Origin: Amycolatopsis camponoti
GTDB taxonomy: Bacteria > Actinomycetota > Actinomycetes > Mycobacteriales > Pseudonocardiaceae
Length of the DNA: 64,000 nt
NCBI RefSeq assembly: GCF_902497555.1
Contig: NZ_CABVGP010000001.1
Location: forward strand, 3,142,501 to 3,206,500
Direction of reading: 5' to 3'
This document shows, piece by piece, positions 36,101 to 44,534 of the stretch (positions are counted from its first letter, which is position 1; every line of letters starts with the position of its first letter). Position numbers and translations under genes: made by a program. The notes beneath the pieces are model-generated. The model ran no database searches. It was not told where the DNA came from and was given only the letters and a program-made list of their open reading frames with translations.

Positions 36101-37147
36101 AGCGGGTACGTCCTGTCCGGACCCGAATATCTGACGATGTTCAACGGCCAGACCGGCGCCGCGATGTCCACGGTGAACTACGACCCGCCGCGCGGCACCG
36201 TGTCCTCGTGGGGCGACAGCTACGGCAACCGGGTGGACCGCTTCCTGGCCGGCACCGCGTACCTGGACGGCTCGCACCCGAGCCTGATCATGTCCCGCGG
36301 CTACTACACCCGGACCGTGATCGCGGCCTGGGACTTCCGGGGCGGCACGCTGACCGAGCGGTGGAAGTTCGACTCCAACTCGGCCGGGTCGCAGTACACC
36401 GGCCAGGGTGACCACCAGCTGGCCATCGCCGACGCGGACGGCGACGGCCGCGACGAGATCGTCTTCGGGGCCATGGCCGTCGACGACAACGGGAGTCCAC
36501 TGTGGAACACCCGGCTCGGCCACGGCGACGCCATGCACGTCGGCGACCTCATCCCGGGCCGCGCCGGCCTGGAAGAGTTCAAAGTGGACGAAGACACCTC
36601 GAAGCCGGCCGCCTGGATGGCCGACGCGAAGACCGGGCAGATCATCTGGCAGAACGCGTCGTGCTCCTGCGACAACGGACGTGGCGTGTCGGACGACATC
36701 TACGCGGGCAGCCCCGGCGCCGAGTCGTGGTCGTCCGCGGTGTCGGGGCTGCTGAACACGAGCGGGCAGAACATCGGCCGGAAACCGTCCTCGGCGAACT
36801 TTGTCATCTGGTGGGACGGCGACGCCCAGCGCGAGCTGCTGGACGGCACCCACATCGACAAGTACGGCACGAGCGCCGACACCCGGCTGCTGACCGCGTC
36901 CGGTGTGCACGCGAACAACGGCACCAAGAACACGCCGTCGTTGCAGGCGGATCTCTTCGGCGACTGGCGCGAGGAGGTCGTCTGGCCGACGTCGGACAAC
37001 CGCGCGCTGCGGATCTACTCGACGACCGACCCGACGAGCATCGCGCACGTCTCGCTGATGCAGGACCGGCAGTACCGGGAAGCCGTGGCGTGGCAGAACA
37101 CCGCCTACAACCAGCCGCCGCACCCGAGTTTCGCGCTGGCGAGGTGA
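33164..37147 (+). CDS. secreted multi-enzyme: SGNH esterase - GH5 - FN3 - CBM2 - PL11 rhamnogalacturonan lyase
   Basis: 1327 aa behind AGGAGG. Signal peptide 1-28. Residues 33-237: SGNH/GDSL esterase, CE3-like, with GDSIT (S42), GTND (119-122) and DGVH (D210, H213). Residues 240-535: GH5-like glycosidase with NLGNEPF (acid/base E368) and VVGEFGN (nucleophile E465). About 547-643: FN3. About 645-752: CBM2 with flanking Cys and conserved Trp (SAPAWGGGTGF, LPGWGATF, LSWNGTL). About 755-1327: family 11 polysaccharide lyase (LNRGVVSVHTA, VGWRLLADDPAG, repeated DGDGxxE Ca-binding loops such as DLDGDGQYEIVLKWD). It would deacetylate, cut beta-glucan or mannan and cleave pectin backbone. Regulated by the CebR-type operator upstream. 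Each domain looks intact. Confidence 0.92.
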   Translation: MTRRFSRALVVGLLFAACVVAPSPATAGTTAAPTRIMALGDSITGSPGCWRALLWQHLQATGHTDVDFVGTLPAQGCGFTYDGENEGHGGFLATGIVRDNQLPGWLSATRPDIVLMHLGTNDVWNGIAASTILDAYTTLLGQMRASNPATKLVVAKIIPMNPANCAACAQRVVDLNSAIPAWAQAHSTAASPITVADQWTGFDTAADTTDGVHPNSTTGIQKMESRWYPALVAALPTSTAVAGLHVSGTQVAEANGAAFVMRGVNHPYAWYPSQTGAFADIKSFGANTVRVVLGSGQRWGPTSAAEVANVVSLCKQSRLICALEAHDTTGYGEEGAAASLDQAASYWISVASALKGQENYVVINLGNEPFGNNQQVSATWASATSNAITRLRGAGLEHLLMADAPMWGQDWQNIMRDNAASVENADPRHNTVFSLHMYGVYDTAAEITGYFDAFRTAGLPLVVGEFGNMHTDGNPDEDTIMAQAQARGLGYLGWSWSGNSSDVAYLDLVNNFNAASLTAWGERFLNGTNGVRQTSKEATIYGGGTADTVAPTTPGTPSASAVTSTGATLSWSASTDNVGVTGYDVLRATGSGTFSQVGTTGTTTFTDTGLTASTTYRYQVRARDAAGNVSANSSAATVTTAAGGTGTCRIGYSAPAWGGGTGFTASVTITNTGTGTLTGWTLAFTYADGQRVTLPGWGATFTQNGGAVTATNLSWNGTLAPNASTGIGFNGTVTGANPAPASFTLNGSPCTTAPTFDKLNRGVVSVHTAAGNQVGWRLLADDPAGVAFAVYRDGTRVTRTPAGGPTGFLDAGAPAGANYTVRAVVGGVERMSAFAAEKSLTLDSTAAASTRDVPIQIPPGGTTPSGESYTYAANDASVGDLDGDGQYEIVLKWDPSNAKDNSQSGYTGDVYVDAYRLDGTRLWRIDLGRNIRAGAHYTQFQVFDYDGDGRAEVAMKTADGTRSGTGQVIGNASADYRNSSGYVLSGPEYLTMFNGQTGAAMSTVNYDPPRGTVSSWGDSYGNRVDRFLAGTAYLDGSHPSLIMSRGYYTRTVIAAWDFRGGTLTERWKFDSNSAGSQYTGQGDHQLAIADADGDGRDEIVFGAMAVDDNGSPLWNTRLGHGDAMHVGDLIPGRAGLEEFKVDEDTSKPAAWMADAKTGQIIWQNASCSCDNGRGVSDDIYAGSPGAESWSSAVSGLLNTSGQNIGRKPSSANFVIWWDGDAQRELLDGTHIDKYGTSADTRLLTASGVHANNGTKNTPSLQADLFGDWREEVVWPTSDNRALRIYSTTDPTSIAHVSLMQDRQYREAVAWQNTAYNQPPHPSFALAR

Positions 37148-37197
37148 GCGGGAAGCCCGGCCGCGACGTAGGCTGATCCGCCGGCGAGAGCGCGACG

Positions 37198-38421
37198 GTG
37201 GTGGTGCGGATGGGCGAGGCACGGGCGGCGGCCCGGGAGACCGCGTGGTCGCTCGCGGCCAGGGTGCTGGACGAGCTCGACGAGCTCACCGGCGCCCTGG
37301 TCGCCGTCATCGTCGAGCAGAACCCCGGCTACCGCGTGATCGACGTCGTGCCCGACGACGACCTGTGGCGCTCCTGCCACGACAACCTCCGCCGGGTCCT
37401 GCAGCTGATCGGCCGGGGCCCCGAAACCACCGAGGACCTCTACGACGCGGCCAAGGCGACCGGACGGCGCCGGGCCGAGCAGCAGCTGCCCCTCGACGAC
37501 GTGCTGCGCTCGTTCCGGATCGGCGGCCGGCTGGTCTGGCAGGCCCTGACCGAGAAGGCCCGGGCGACCGGGTACGTCAACAACGAGGCCATGCTCGACC
37601 TCGCGACCCGCGTCTGGGAGGTCGTCGACGCCACTTCGGCCCAGGTGGCGCTGGCCTACCACGTGGCCGAGCGGAGTTTCGTCCGCGCCGACGAGCAGCG
37701 GCGCGCGTCGCTCTGGGAGGGCTTGCTGCAGGGACGGGCGGCCGACGCCGGGTTCGCCTACGAGGCCGGCCGCGCGCTGCGCCTGCCGATTTCGGGACCC
37801 TACGTCGTCGTCGCGGCCGCCGGTCCCGGTGACGCCGCCTTCGCCGAGCCGCTCGGCTCCGCCCTCGAGGACCTCGGGTCGGCGTCGGCCTGGCAGTCGC
37901 GCGCGGACGTGCTCGTCGGCCTGGTTTCGCTGCCGGGCCGCGAGGTCGCCGACGCCGTCGCCGCGATCGGGTCCGTGCTGACCGTGCCGGCCGGCGTGTC
38001 CCTGGTCGTCGACGGGCTGGCCGCCGTGCACACGGCCTACCGGCAGGCGGTGCTGGCGATGCGGACGGTGCCGCCGGGCCGCGTCGACGTCGTGTGCCTG
38101 GCCGAGCGGCTGCCCGAAGCCCTGCTGCTCAGCTCGCCCGAACTGACCGCGTCGCTGCAGCAGAACTGGCTGGGCGGCCTGCTGGACCTGCGGACCGCGG
38201 AGCGCGGCCCGCTGCTGGAGACCCTCGCGACGTGGGTCCGCACGGGTGGTTCGGCGACCCGCTCGGCGCACGCGCTGCACTGCCACCGCAACACCGTGCT
38301 CAACCGGATCCACCGGATCGAAGAGCTGACCGGCCGGTCGCTGACCGGCGGTGACCTGGCGCTGGAGCTGGCCCTGGTCGTCCGCGCGCTGCCCTTCCTC
38401 CCGCCACCGCGCGTGCCGTGA
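37198..38421 (+). CDS. PucR/CdaR-type transcriptional regulator
   Basis: 407 aa from GTG 37198 (GAGAG upstream; ATG 37210 is an alternative). The N-terminal helical domain (1-170) and a GGDEF-like fold (about 180-290) precede the PucR C-terminal [47 protein letters not shown]. Such proteins activate catabolic operons. It is followed by an IorBA-type molybdenum hydroxylase, and a perfect palindrome (38433-38447) lies between them, so it may control that operon. Ligand unknown. Confidence 0.85.
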   Translation: MVVRMGEARAAARETAWSLAARVLDELDELTGALVAVIVEQNPGYRVIDVVPDDDLWRSCHDNLRRVLQLIGRGPETTEDLYDAAKATGRRRAEQQLPLDDVLRSFRIGGRLVWQALTEKARATGYVNNEAMLDLATRVWEVVDATSAQVALAYHVAERSFVRADEQRRASLWEGLLQGRAADAGFAYEAGRALRLPISGPYVVVAAAGPGDAAFAEPLGSALEDLGSASAWQSRADVLVGLVSLPGREVADAVAAIGSVLTVPAGVSLVVDGLAAVHTAYRQAVLAMRTVPPGRVDVVCLAERLPEALLLSSPELTASLQQNWLGGLLDLRTAERGPLLETLATWVRTGGSATRSAHALHCHRNTVLNRIHRIEELTGRSLTGGDLALELALVVRALPFLPPPRVP

Positions 38422-38432
38422 CCGGTACCCGC

Positions 38433-38447
38433 TGTGCACAGTGCACA
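38433..38447. promoter_or_regulatory. palindrome upstream of the molybdenum hydroxylase operon
   Basis: TGTGCAC-a-GTGCACA, a perfect 7-1-7 inverted repeat, 12 bp after the PucR-type regulator stop and about 34 bp before a promoter-like -35. It suits a dimeric regulator; the adjacent PucR-type protein is the obvious candidate (inference). Confidence 0.55.
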
Positions 38448-38480
38448 ACGACACTAGGCCAAATGTAGGCACTCAGATCC

Positions 38481-38509
38481 TTCATTCGGTGGCGTGATGT
38501 GTGTAACAC
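38481..38509 (+). promoter_or_regulatory. putative promoter of the iorBA-like operon
   Basis: TTCATT-N17-TAACAC, about 65 bp before ATG 38574. Spacing is ideal but both hexamers are weak matches. It lies in a locally AT-richer patch. Confidence 0.4.
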
Positions 38510-38573
38510 TCCGGCCGGCGGTGCTCAGGCCCGCGCTTCTCCCACACCGTCGTTCGAGAGGTCCCAGCCGCTC

Positions 38574-40904
38574 ATGCCCGAACACGACCCTTCCGTCCCA
38601 CTACCCGGGTCCGAGCCACGCTCCATGGCCCGCCGCCGCTTCCTCGGTTTCGTGCTCGCCGCGCCGACGCTCGCCGTCGCCGCGCAGGTCGGGGGCGCGG
38701 AGCTGGCGCCGAGCAAGGCCGACGCCGCGATCCCGTCGCTGCCCCAGCCCGAGGACATCTTCGACCTCGGCGACCTGCAGAACCTCGCCGCGCTGCCGAC
38801 GTCCGGCCTGATCAGCGTGCAGATCGGCGCCGACGGCCGGGCCGCGTTCGCCGTGCCGCGCGCGGAGGTCGGCCAGGGGATGACCACCGCCGTCGCGATG
38901 ATGATCGCCGAGGAGCTCGACCTCCCGCTGGACAAGATCGACGTCACGCTGGCCGACGCCCGGCCCGAGCTGCTGATGAACCAGCTGACCGGCGGCTCCA
39001 ACTCGATGCGCAGCATCTACACGCCGGTCCGGACCGCCTCGGCGATCGCCCGGCAGCGGCTGATCGCCGCGGCCGCCGCGAAGTGGGGCGTGCCGGCGTC
39101 GCAGCTGACGACGTCCGGCGGGGTCGTGCGCGGCTCCGGCGGCCGCACCGCGAGCTACGGCTCGCTCGCGAAGGCCGCCGCCTCCGCCACGACGATCAGC
39201 GTGGCGGCGACGCTGAAGCCGCAGTCGCAGTTCACGGTGCTCGGCACGCCGCAGAACCGCCTCGACGCCCACGCCGCGGTCACCGGCACCAAGCAGTTCA
39301 CCCTCGATCTGGACGTGCCGAACGCGCTGCCGACCATGGTCGCCCGGCCGCCCACGATCAACGGCACCCCGCGCGCGATCCTCAACGCGGCCGAGGTCGA
39401 GGCGATGTCCGGGATCACCGACGTCGTCGCGATCTCCCACGGCGTCGCGGTGCGCGGCCGCACGTTCGGCCAGTGCATCGACGCGATCCGGGCGTTGAAG
39501 GTGACCTGGGGCGCGGGCACGGTCGACGGCGAGTCCGACGCGACCGTGCTCAAGAAGCTCAAGGCCGCGCAGCTGCCGATGGCCGTGCCCGGCCTGCTCG
39601 ACCAGTACATCGACGCGGAGTTCACCTTCGCCGCCGCCAGCAACAGCCCGCTGGAGACCGGCGCCGCGATCGCCGACGTCCGCCCGGACCGCGCGGAGAT
39701 CTGGTCGTGCCTGAAGGTGCCGATCGTCGCCCAGGAGGAGATCGCCAAGCTGCTGGGGCTGCCGCAGGACGCGGTCACGGTGCACGTCACCCAGGGCGGC
39801 GGCTCGTTCGGCCGCCACCTGTTCCACGACGCGGCCGCCGAAGCGGCGGAGGCGTCGCAGAAGATGGGCAAGCCGGTCAAGCTGATGTGGTCGCGCACCG
39901 ACGACTTCCGCCAGGGCCGCATCCACCCGATGTGCGTGTCGCGCGTGCGGGCGACCTACCTGCTCGGCAACGTCGTCAGCTTCGAGCAGCGGCACACGAG
40001 CGTGCAGACGGAGTTCAGCCACGGGCTGGGCGAAATGATCACCGCGACCGCCGCGAAGCTCCCGATCGCCGGCAACCTCAGCTTCGCCGAGTCGATCTTC
40101 CTGCTGAGCCAGTCCTCGCCGTACAACTTCGGCGTCACGACCCAGCTGCTCAACGAGATCCCGCTGAAGTTCAACACCGGCAGCATGCGCAACATCTACT
40201 CGCCCAACGTGGTCACCGCCGAAGAGCTCGTCGTCGACCAGCTGGCGAAGAAGTTCGGCAAGGACCCGGTGGCGTTCCGCCGCGAGTTCCTCAAGGACGA
40301 CCGGCTGCGCGCGGTGCTCGACAAGGCCGTCCAGGTCGGCAACTGGGGCCGTGCGCTGCCGGCCGGGGTGGCGCAGGGGATCGCGTTGCACGCGGAGTAC
40401 CGCGGCGCGGTCGCGGTGCTCGTGGAGATCGACTGCCGCCCGGCGACGGTCAACCGCCCGATCCGCGACGGCGTCACGGGTCCGCGGGTGACGAAGGCGC
40501 TCGTCGTCGTCGACCCGGGCTTCGCGATCAACCCGCGCGGCCTCGAAGCGCAGATGATCGGCGGCCTCAACGACGGCATCGCGATGTGCCTGACCTCCAG
40601 CATCCACATCAAGGACGGGCTCCCGCTGGAAGGCAGCTGGGACAACTACTTCTACACCCGGGAGTGGAACACCCCGCCCGAGACGCAGGTCGTCGTCATG
40701 CCGAACACGTCGTCGAGCCCGAGTGGCGCGGGGGAGCTGGCGGTGGCGCCGTCGTTCGCCGCGGTCGCCTGCGCCTACGCCCGCGCCGTCGGGAAGATGC
40801 CGACGTCGTTCCCGATCAACCACGGCACGCTGAGCTTCGAGCCGTTGCCGCTGCAGCCGTCCACGCCGCCGTCGCCGACCGACGGCCTCGACCACGCCTA
40901 CTAG
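38574..40904 (+). CDS. Tat-exported molybdopterin hydroxylase large subunit (IorB-like)
   Basis: 776 aa; ATG 38574 chosen because it puts the twin-arginine motif ARRRFLGFVLAAP at residues 19-31. The body matches isoquinoline 1-oxidoreductase beta subunits: PRAEVGQGMTTAVAMMIAEEL, TGTKQFTLDLDVPNALPTMV, GGGSFGRHLFHDAAAEAA, SSPYNFGVTT, and SSPSGAGELAVAPSFAAVA with the GAGE glutamate expected for catalysis. It would bind molybdopterin cytosine dinucleotide and hydroxylate N-heterocycles or aldehydes using water. It pairs with the 2Fe-2S subunit 10 bp downstream; no FAD subunit is present, as usual for IorAB types. It would be co-exported with the small subunit. Confidence 0.92.
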   Translation: MPEHDPSVPLPGSEPRSMARRRFLGFVLAAPTLAVAAQVGGAELAPSKADAAIPSLPQPEDIFDLGDLQNLAALPTSGLISVQIGADGRAAFAVPRAEVGQGMTTAVAMMIAEELDLPLDKIDVTLADARPELLMNQLTGGSNSMRSIYTPVRTASAIARQRLIAAAAAKWGVPASQLTTSGGVVRGSGGRTASYGSLAKAAASATTISVAATLKPQSQFTVLGTPQNRLDAHAAVTGTKQFTLDLDVPNALPTMVARPPTINGTPRAILNAAEVEAMSGITDVVAISHGVAVRGRTFGQCIDAIRALKVTWGAGTVDGESDATVLKKLKAAQLPMAVPGLLDQYIDAEFTFAAASNSPLETGAAIADVRPDRAEIWSCLKVPIVAQEEIAKLLGLPQDAVTVHVTQGGGSFGRHLFHDAAAEAAEASQKMGKPVKLMWSRTDDFRQGRIHPMCVSRVRATYLLGNVVSFEQRHTSVQTEFSHGLGEMITATAAKLPIAGNLSFAESIFLLSQSSPYNFGVTTQLLNEIPLKFNTGSMRNIYSPNVVTAEELVVDQLAKKFGKDPVAFRREFLKDDRLRAVLDKAVQVGNWGRALPAGVAQGIALHAEYRGAVAVLVEIDCRPATVNRPIRDGVTGPRVTKALVVVDPGFAINPRGLEAQMIGGLNDGIAMCLTSSIHIKDGLPLEGSWDNYFYTREWNTPPETQVVVMPNTSSSPSGAGELAVAPSFAAVACAYARAVGKMPTSFPINHGTLSFEPLPLQPSTPPSPTDGLDHAY

Positions 40905-40914
40905 GAGCCCCGCT

Positions 40915-41391
40915 GTGCCGAACCAAACGTTCAAGGTCAACGGCCGCGTGGTCACCGTCGACGCCGACGACGACCTCCGGCTGCTGTGGGTCCTGCGCGA
41001 CCTGCTGGGCATCACCGGCCCGAAGTACGGCTGCGGGCTCGACGTCTGCAAGGCGTGCACCAGCCACATCAACGGCAAGGCGTTCAACCCGTGCTCGGTG
41101 CGGGTGGCCGACATCAAGGAGACCGACGAGATCACGACGATCGAGGGCCTGCCCGCGACGGTCGGCAAGGACCTCCACCCGATGCAGCAGGCGTGGCTCG
41201 ACCGCGACGTGGCCCAGTGCGGCTACTGCCAGCCGGGCCAGATCATGGCGGCGGTGGCGAAGGTCCGCCAGGCACAGGCGGCGGGCCGCGACATCACGGA
41301 CGCGGACCTGGACGAGATCCGCAACATCTGCCGCTGCGGCACGTACGCCCGCATCCGCGAAGCGGTGAAGGCGGGCGCGAAGAACATGTGA
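40915..41391 (+). CDS. 2Fe-2S small subunit of molybdenum hydroxylase (IorA-like)
   Basis: 158 aa from GTG with AGGAG (40903-40907). Two 2Fe-2S domains: plant-ferredoxin type with CGLDVCKAC...C (residues about 43-63) and the helical domain with QCGYCQPGQ and ICRCGTYARIREAV. It has no Tat signal of its own, consistent with hitch-hiking export with the large subunit. Electron carrier between the Mo centre and an external acceptor. Confidence 0.95.
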   Translation: MPNQTFKVNGRVVTVDADDDLRLLWVLRDLLGITGPKYGCGLDVCKACTSHINGKAFNPCSVRVADIKETDEITTIEGLPATVGKDLHPMQQAWLDRDVAQCGYCQPGQIMAAVAKVRQAQAAGRDITDADLDEIRNICRCGTYARIREAVKAGAKNM

Positions 41392-41400
41392 CCCCGGTGA

Positions 41401-41442
41401 TCGTCGAGGACGCCTTCGCCGCGCTGAAGGCGTCCTCGACGA
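41401..41442. terminator. bidirectional terminator hairpin
   Basis: Perfect 17-bp inverted repeat (arms 41401-41417 and 41426-41442, loop GCCGCGCT) between the convergent iorA-like and MerR genes. Strong stem; no T-tract, typical for actinobacteria. Confidence 0.85.
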
Positions 41443-41445
41443 GCT

Positions 41446-42240
41446 TCAGGTGACGCGGAAGACCGGCCAGCCGATCTCGGTGCGCCACGCAGCGGGATCG
41501 CTCGCGTCACGAGGGCCGGCCACGTAGACCTCCCGCACCGGCCCGGCCACCGACATCGCGTTCTCCACCACCCAGGTCCCGAGTTCGCCGTACGTGACCT
41601 CGATGCCGTCGTGCTCGCCGACGTGGGTGGTGACGGCCAGTTCCGCGGCCGGGAGAACTGCGGGGTGCACGCGTCCGGTGCGAGGTGGCGCGGCGGTCGG
41701 CAGGTAGACGAGCATGCGACCGCGTTCCTGTTCGAAAAGGGCGTTGTCGTAGCAGCCGCCCGGCGGTCCGGTCACGGCGGCGCCGACGGCCGCCTCCAGT
41801 TCGGCCATCGCGCCCGCGTACCAGGTCTCGACGTCGCTGTGCCCGACTACGGCCTCCACCGCCGCGACCGTCCGGGCGGGCTCCGCCCGCAGTTCGACGT
41901 CGATCGGCGCGGGGTCTGGCCGGAGCAGGCGCCGCAGCGACACGACCGCGGCCCGGGTGCGGTCGAGCACGTCCTCGAGGCGTTGCAGGTGGTCCGCGAC
42001 CAGGGCCGCTCGGACACCGGGGTCGGGGGTCCGCAGGATTCGCTGCACGTCGCTCAGGGGGACGTCGAGCTCGCGGAGCCGGTGGATGACCTGCGCGGCC
42101 GGGATCTGGTCGATGCCGTAGTAGCGGTAACCGGTGGTCTCGTCCACCACGGCGGGCTCCAGCAGGGCCGCCTCGTGATACCGACGCAGGGTCCGCACGC
42201 TCAAGTGGGTCAGCCGCGAGAACTCGCCGATGCTCAGCAC
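41446..42240 (-). CDS. MerR-family regulator with GyrI-like effector domain
   Basis: 264 aa. The N-terminal MerR HTH is clear (LSIGEFSRLTHLSVRTLRRYHEAALLEPA... TGYRYYGIDQIPAAQVIHRLRELDVPLSDV), then a coiled-coil dimerisation helix (VADHLQRLEDVLDRTRAAVVSLRRLL) and a GyrI/AraC-like small-molecule-binding domain (about 115-264). GTG 42240 is six bases after a CAGAAT -10 element and has no ribosome site, so it is probably leaderless. Divergent from a SnoaL-SDR-esterase operon, which it may sense for and control. Confidence 0.88.
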   Translation of the reverse strand: MLSIGEFSRLTHLSVRTLRRYHEAALLEPAVVDETTGYRYYGIDQIPAAQVIHRLRELDVPLSDVQRILRTPDPGVRAALVADHLQRLEDVLDRTRAAVVSLRRLLRPDPAPIDVELRAEPARTVAAVEAVVGHSDVETWYAGAMAELEAAVGAAVTGPPGGCYDNALFEQERGRMLVYLPTAAPPRTGRVHPAVLPAAELAVTTHVGEHDGIEVTYGELGTWVVENAMSVAGPVREVYVAGPRDASDPAAWRTEIGWPVFRVT

Positions 42241-42246
42241 CTCTCC

Positions 42247-42277
42247 ATTCTGGACTCTCCCCCCGGGAGAGAGTCCA
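42247..42277 (-). promoter_or_regulatory. MerR-type promoter and operator
   Basis: Minus strand TGGACT-N19-CAGAAT with the overlong 19-bp spacer typical of MerR-controlled promoters. The inverted repeat GGACTCTC-N9-GAGAGTCC (42252-42276) falls within it. The -10 box ends six bases before GTG 42240, predicting a leaderless, autoregulated transcript. On the plus strand a TTGACC-N19-CACGAT (42282-42312) ends at the ATG of the divergent gene. Confidence 0.65.
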
Positions 42278-42318
42278 CGGCTTGACCCTCCCACGCCGCG
42301 AGCTCACACGATGGGCTC

Positions 42319-42681
42319 ATGACACAGCACACCGATCTCCCGTCCGATCCGCTCCCGGCCACCGTTCGCGAGTTCTTCGCCGCCCACGTCGTCCGCGACG
42401 CCGACACCGCCTCGTCGTTCCTCACCGAGGATGCGGTGCTCGTCGACCAGGGCGAGACCTTCCGCGGCAAAGAGGAGGCCCACGCGTTCCTGCGGGACGC
42501 CGGGTCCGAGTTCGAGTACACGACCGAGCAGATCGGCGCTCGCCGCGTCGATGACGCCCGCTGGGTGGTGACCGTGCGGCTCGAGGGCACTTTCCCGGGT
42601 GGTGTCGCCGAGCTCGACTACCGGTTCGCGTTGCGGGATGACCTCGTCGCCGAACTCGTCATCGCCAACCACGCAGCCTGA
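42319..42681 (+). CDS. SnoaL/NTF2-like protein
   Basis: 120 aa cone-fold protein: TVREFFAAHVVRDADTASSFLTEDAVLVDQG, FRGKEEAHAFLRDAG, then WVVTVRLEGTFPGGVAELDYRFALRDDLVAELVI. Such proteins are small hydrolases or cyclases, or ligand binders of unknown role. No ribosome site stands before ATG 42319, and a promoter-like element ends at the start codon, so the message may be leaderless. It leads a three-gene run (SnoaL, SDR, esterase) divergent from MerR. Confidence 0.85.
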   Translation: MTQHTDLPSDPLPATVREFFAAHVVRDADTASSFLTEDAVLVDQGETFRGKEEAHAFLRDAGSEFEYTTEQIGARRVDDARWVVTVRLEGTFPGGVAELDYRFALRDDLVAELVIANHAA

Positions 42682-42708
42682 CCTACGTCGATTTCAGTGG
42701 AGAGAGAA

Positions 42709-43497
42709 ATGTCTGGTTCACATCGTGATCGTCTCGACGGTCGCCGGGCGCTGGTCACGGGCGGTTCGAAGGGCTCGGGCAAGGCCGTCGTGGAGAGGCT
42801 GCGAGAGCTGGGTGCCGACGTGTACGTGACGGCGCGAACGATGCCCGAGGGGTACGAGCACCCCGACCGGTTCATCGAAGCGGACACGACGACGATCGAA
42901 GGCACCGACGCGGTGGCCGCTCGCATCGCCGAGGCCGGCGGCGCACTCGACATCCTGGTGCACGTCGTCGGAGGCGCGTCGACGCCGGCCGGTGGGTTCG
43001 CGGTCATCACCGATGACCAGTGGCTCGCTGAGCTGAACCTCAACTTCCTGGGAGCGGTGCGGCTCGATCGAGCTCTGCTCCCGGCGATGATCGAGTCCGG
43101 GGCGGGCGTGGTGCTGCACTTCACCTCGATCCAGCGCGAACTACCCCAGTACGACGCGTCCCTGGCGTACGCGGCAGCGAAGGCCGCTCTGCGCACGTAC
43201 AGCAAGGGACTGGCCAACGAGCTCGCGCCGCGCGGCGTACGGGTCAACGCGATCAGCCCCGGTGGGATCGAGACCGAAGCCTACGAAAGGTTCGTGGACC
43301 GGATCGCCGAGGGCAACGGACTCACCCGGGAAGCAGCCAAGCAGACCATCTACGACTCCCTCGGAGGAGTACCCCTCGGACGGTTCGCGAACACCGGGGA
43401 AATCGCGGACCTCGTCGGATTTCTGGTCTCGGACCGCGCCTCGGCGATCGTGGGCGCCGAGTACGTGATCGACGGCGGAACCGTTCCGACCGTCTGA
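42709..43497 (+). CDS. short-chain dehydrogenase/reductase
   Basis: 262 aa; ATG 42709 preferred over GTG 42697 because GGAGAGAG (42699-42706) sits properly before it. Classical SDR features: cofactor loop [15 protein letters not shown] beta-4 region, Ser in HFTSIQRE, catalytic YAAAK, and ISPGGIETE after it. C-terminal [13 protein letters not shown](P)-dependent oxidoreductase of unknown substrate, in one run with the SnoaL-like and esterase genes. Confidence 0.92.
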   Translation: MSGSHRDRLDGRRALVTGGSKGSGKAVVERLRELGADVYVTARTMPEGYEHPDRFIEADTTTIEGTDAVAARIAEAGGALDILVHVVGGASTPAGGFAVITDDQWLAELNLNFLGAVRLDRALLPAMIESGAGVVLHFTSIQRELPQYDASLAYAAAKAALRTYSKGLANELAPRGVRVNAISPGGIETEAYERFVDRIAEGNGLTREAAKQTIYDSLGGVPLGRFANTGEIADLVGFLVSDRASAIVGAEYVIDGGTVPTV

Positions 43498-43511
43498 ACC
43501 GGGAGCCACTT

Positions 43512-44534
43512 ATGACCACGCAAGTCACGGACCGGTCCTCCGCCCCGGCGGTCGGACCACCACCACCCTTCGATCCCGAGCTCGCTCCCGTCGTGGAGAT
43601 GCTGACCAGCCTGCGCCCGCCCGACGCGTACCGTCCGGACACCATCGTCGAAATGCGCAAGCCCGTCCCCGGTGTGGAGACCCCGACCGACGAGATCCTC
43701 TCGCGCGGTGGCGCCTACAGCGTGGCGGAGCGGGCGGTGCCCGGGCCGGCCGGGGAACCGGATATCTCGCTGCTGATCTGTCTCCCGAAGCACGCGGCGA
43801 CCCCGGCCCCGGCGATCTACCACATCCACGGCGGCGGCATGATCGTCGGAGACAACCGGTTCGGCCTGGCCGAGATGGTGGACCTGGCCGAACCGTTGGG
43901 CATGGCCGTGGTCTCGGTCGAGTACCGGCTCGCACCCGAGACACCCCACCCGGGTCCCGTCGAGGATAGCTACGCGGGCCTGGTGTGGGTCGCGGATCAC
44001 GCCCACGAGCTCGACATCGACCCCGAGCGCATCGTCCTCGGCGGTGCGAGCGCCGGCGGCGGCCTCGCGGCAGGTGTCTCCTTGCTGGCACGCGACCGCG
44101 ACGGCCCGGCCATCCTGGCCCAGCTGCTCCTGTCGCCGATGCTGGACGACCGCAACGACTCGCCCTCTGCTCGCCAGATGCGCGGCGTCGGTATCTGGGA
44201 CAGCTCCTCGAACGAGACCGGCTGGAACGCGCTCCTCGGCGACGGCGTTCGCGGAGGACCGGACGTGTCTCCGTACGCTGCGCCTTCCCGCGCCGCGGAC
44301 CTCTCCGGCCTGCCGTCCACGTTCGTCGACGTCGGGTCGGCCGAAACGTTCCGGGACGAGGACGTCGCCTACGCGAGCCGCATGTGGCAGGCGGGCGGCC
44401 ACGTCGAGCTGCACGTCTGGCCCGGCGGGTTCCACGGGTTCGACGTCGTGGTTCCGCACGCCGTGCTCTCGCAGGACGCCATCGCCGCTCGAGCGGCATG
44501 GCTGCGCCGTCAGCTGGGCGTGTTACGCCGGTGA
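43512..44534 (+). CDS. alpha/beta hydrolase (hormone-sensitive lipase family esterase)
   Basis: 340 aa with the HSL signature: oxyanion HGGGMIVG, nucleophile elbow GASAGGG, acid in FVDVGSAETFRDED and the histidine in HGFDVVVPH. LAPETPHPGPVEDSYAGL is also family-typical. A cytoplasmic carboxylesterase, likely for small acyl esters, perhaps part of the MerR-controlled detoxification run. Its 3' end overlaps the convergent secreted-protein gene by 12 bp. Confidence 0.93.
   Translation: MTTQVTDRSSAPAVGPPPPFDPELAPVVEMLTSLRPPDAYRPDTIVEMRKPVPGVETPTDEILSRGGAYSVAERAVPGPAGEPDISLLICLPKHAATPAPAIYHIHGGGMIVGDNRFGLAEMVDLAEPLGMAVVSVEYRLAPETPHPGPVEDSYAGLVWVADHAHELDIDPERIVLGGASAGGGLAAGVSLLARDRDGPAILAQLLLSPMLDDRNDSPSARQMRGVGIWDSSSNETGWNALLGDGVRGGPDVSPYAAPSRAADLSGLPSTFVDVGSAETFRDEDVAYASRMWQAGGHVELHVWPGGFHGFDVVVPHAVLSQDAIAARAAWLRRQLGVLRR

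Noticed and set aside
33098..37222. 1374-codon minus-strand open frame opposite the multi-enzyme gene
   Set aside because: Composition is Arg/Val/Gly-biased with no motif; the plus strand encodes five recognisable domains.
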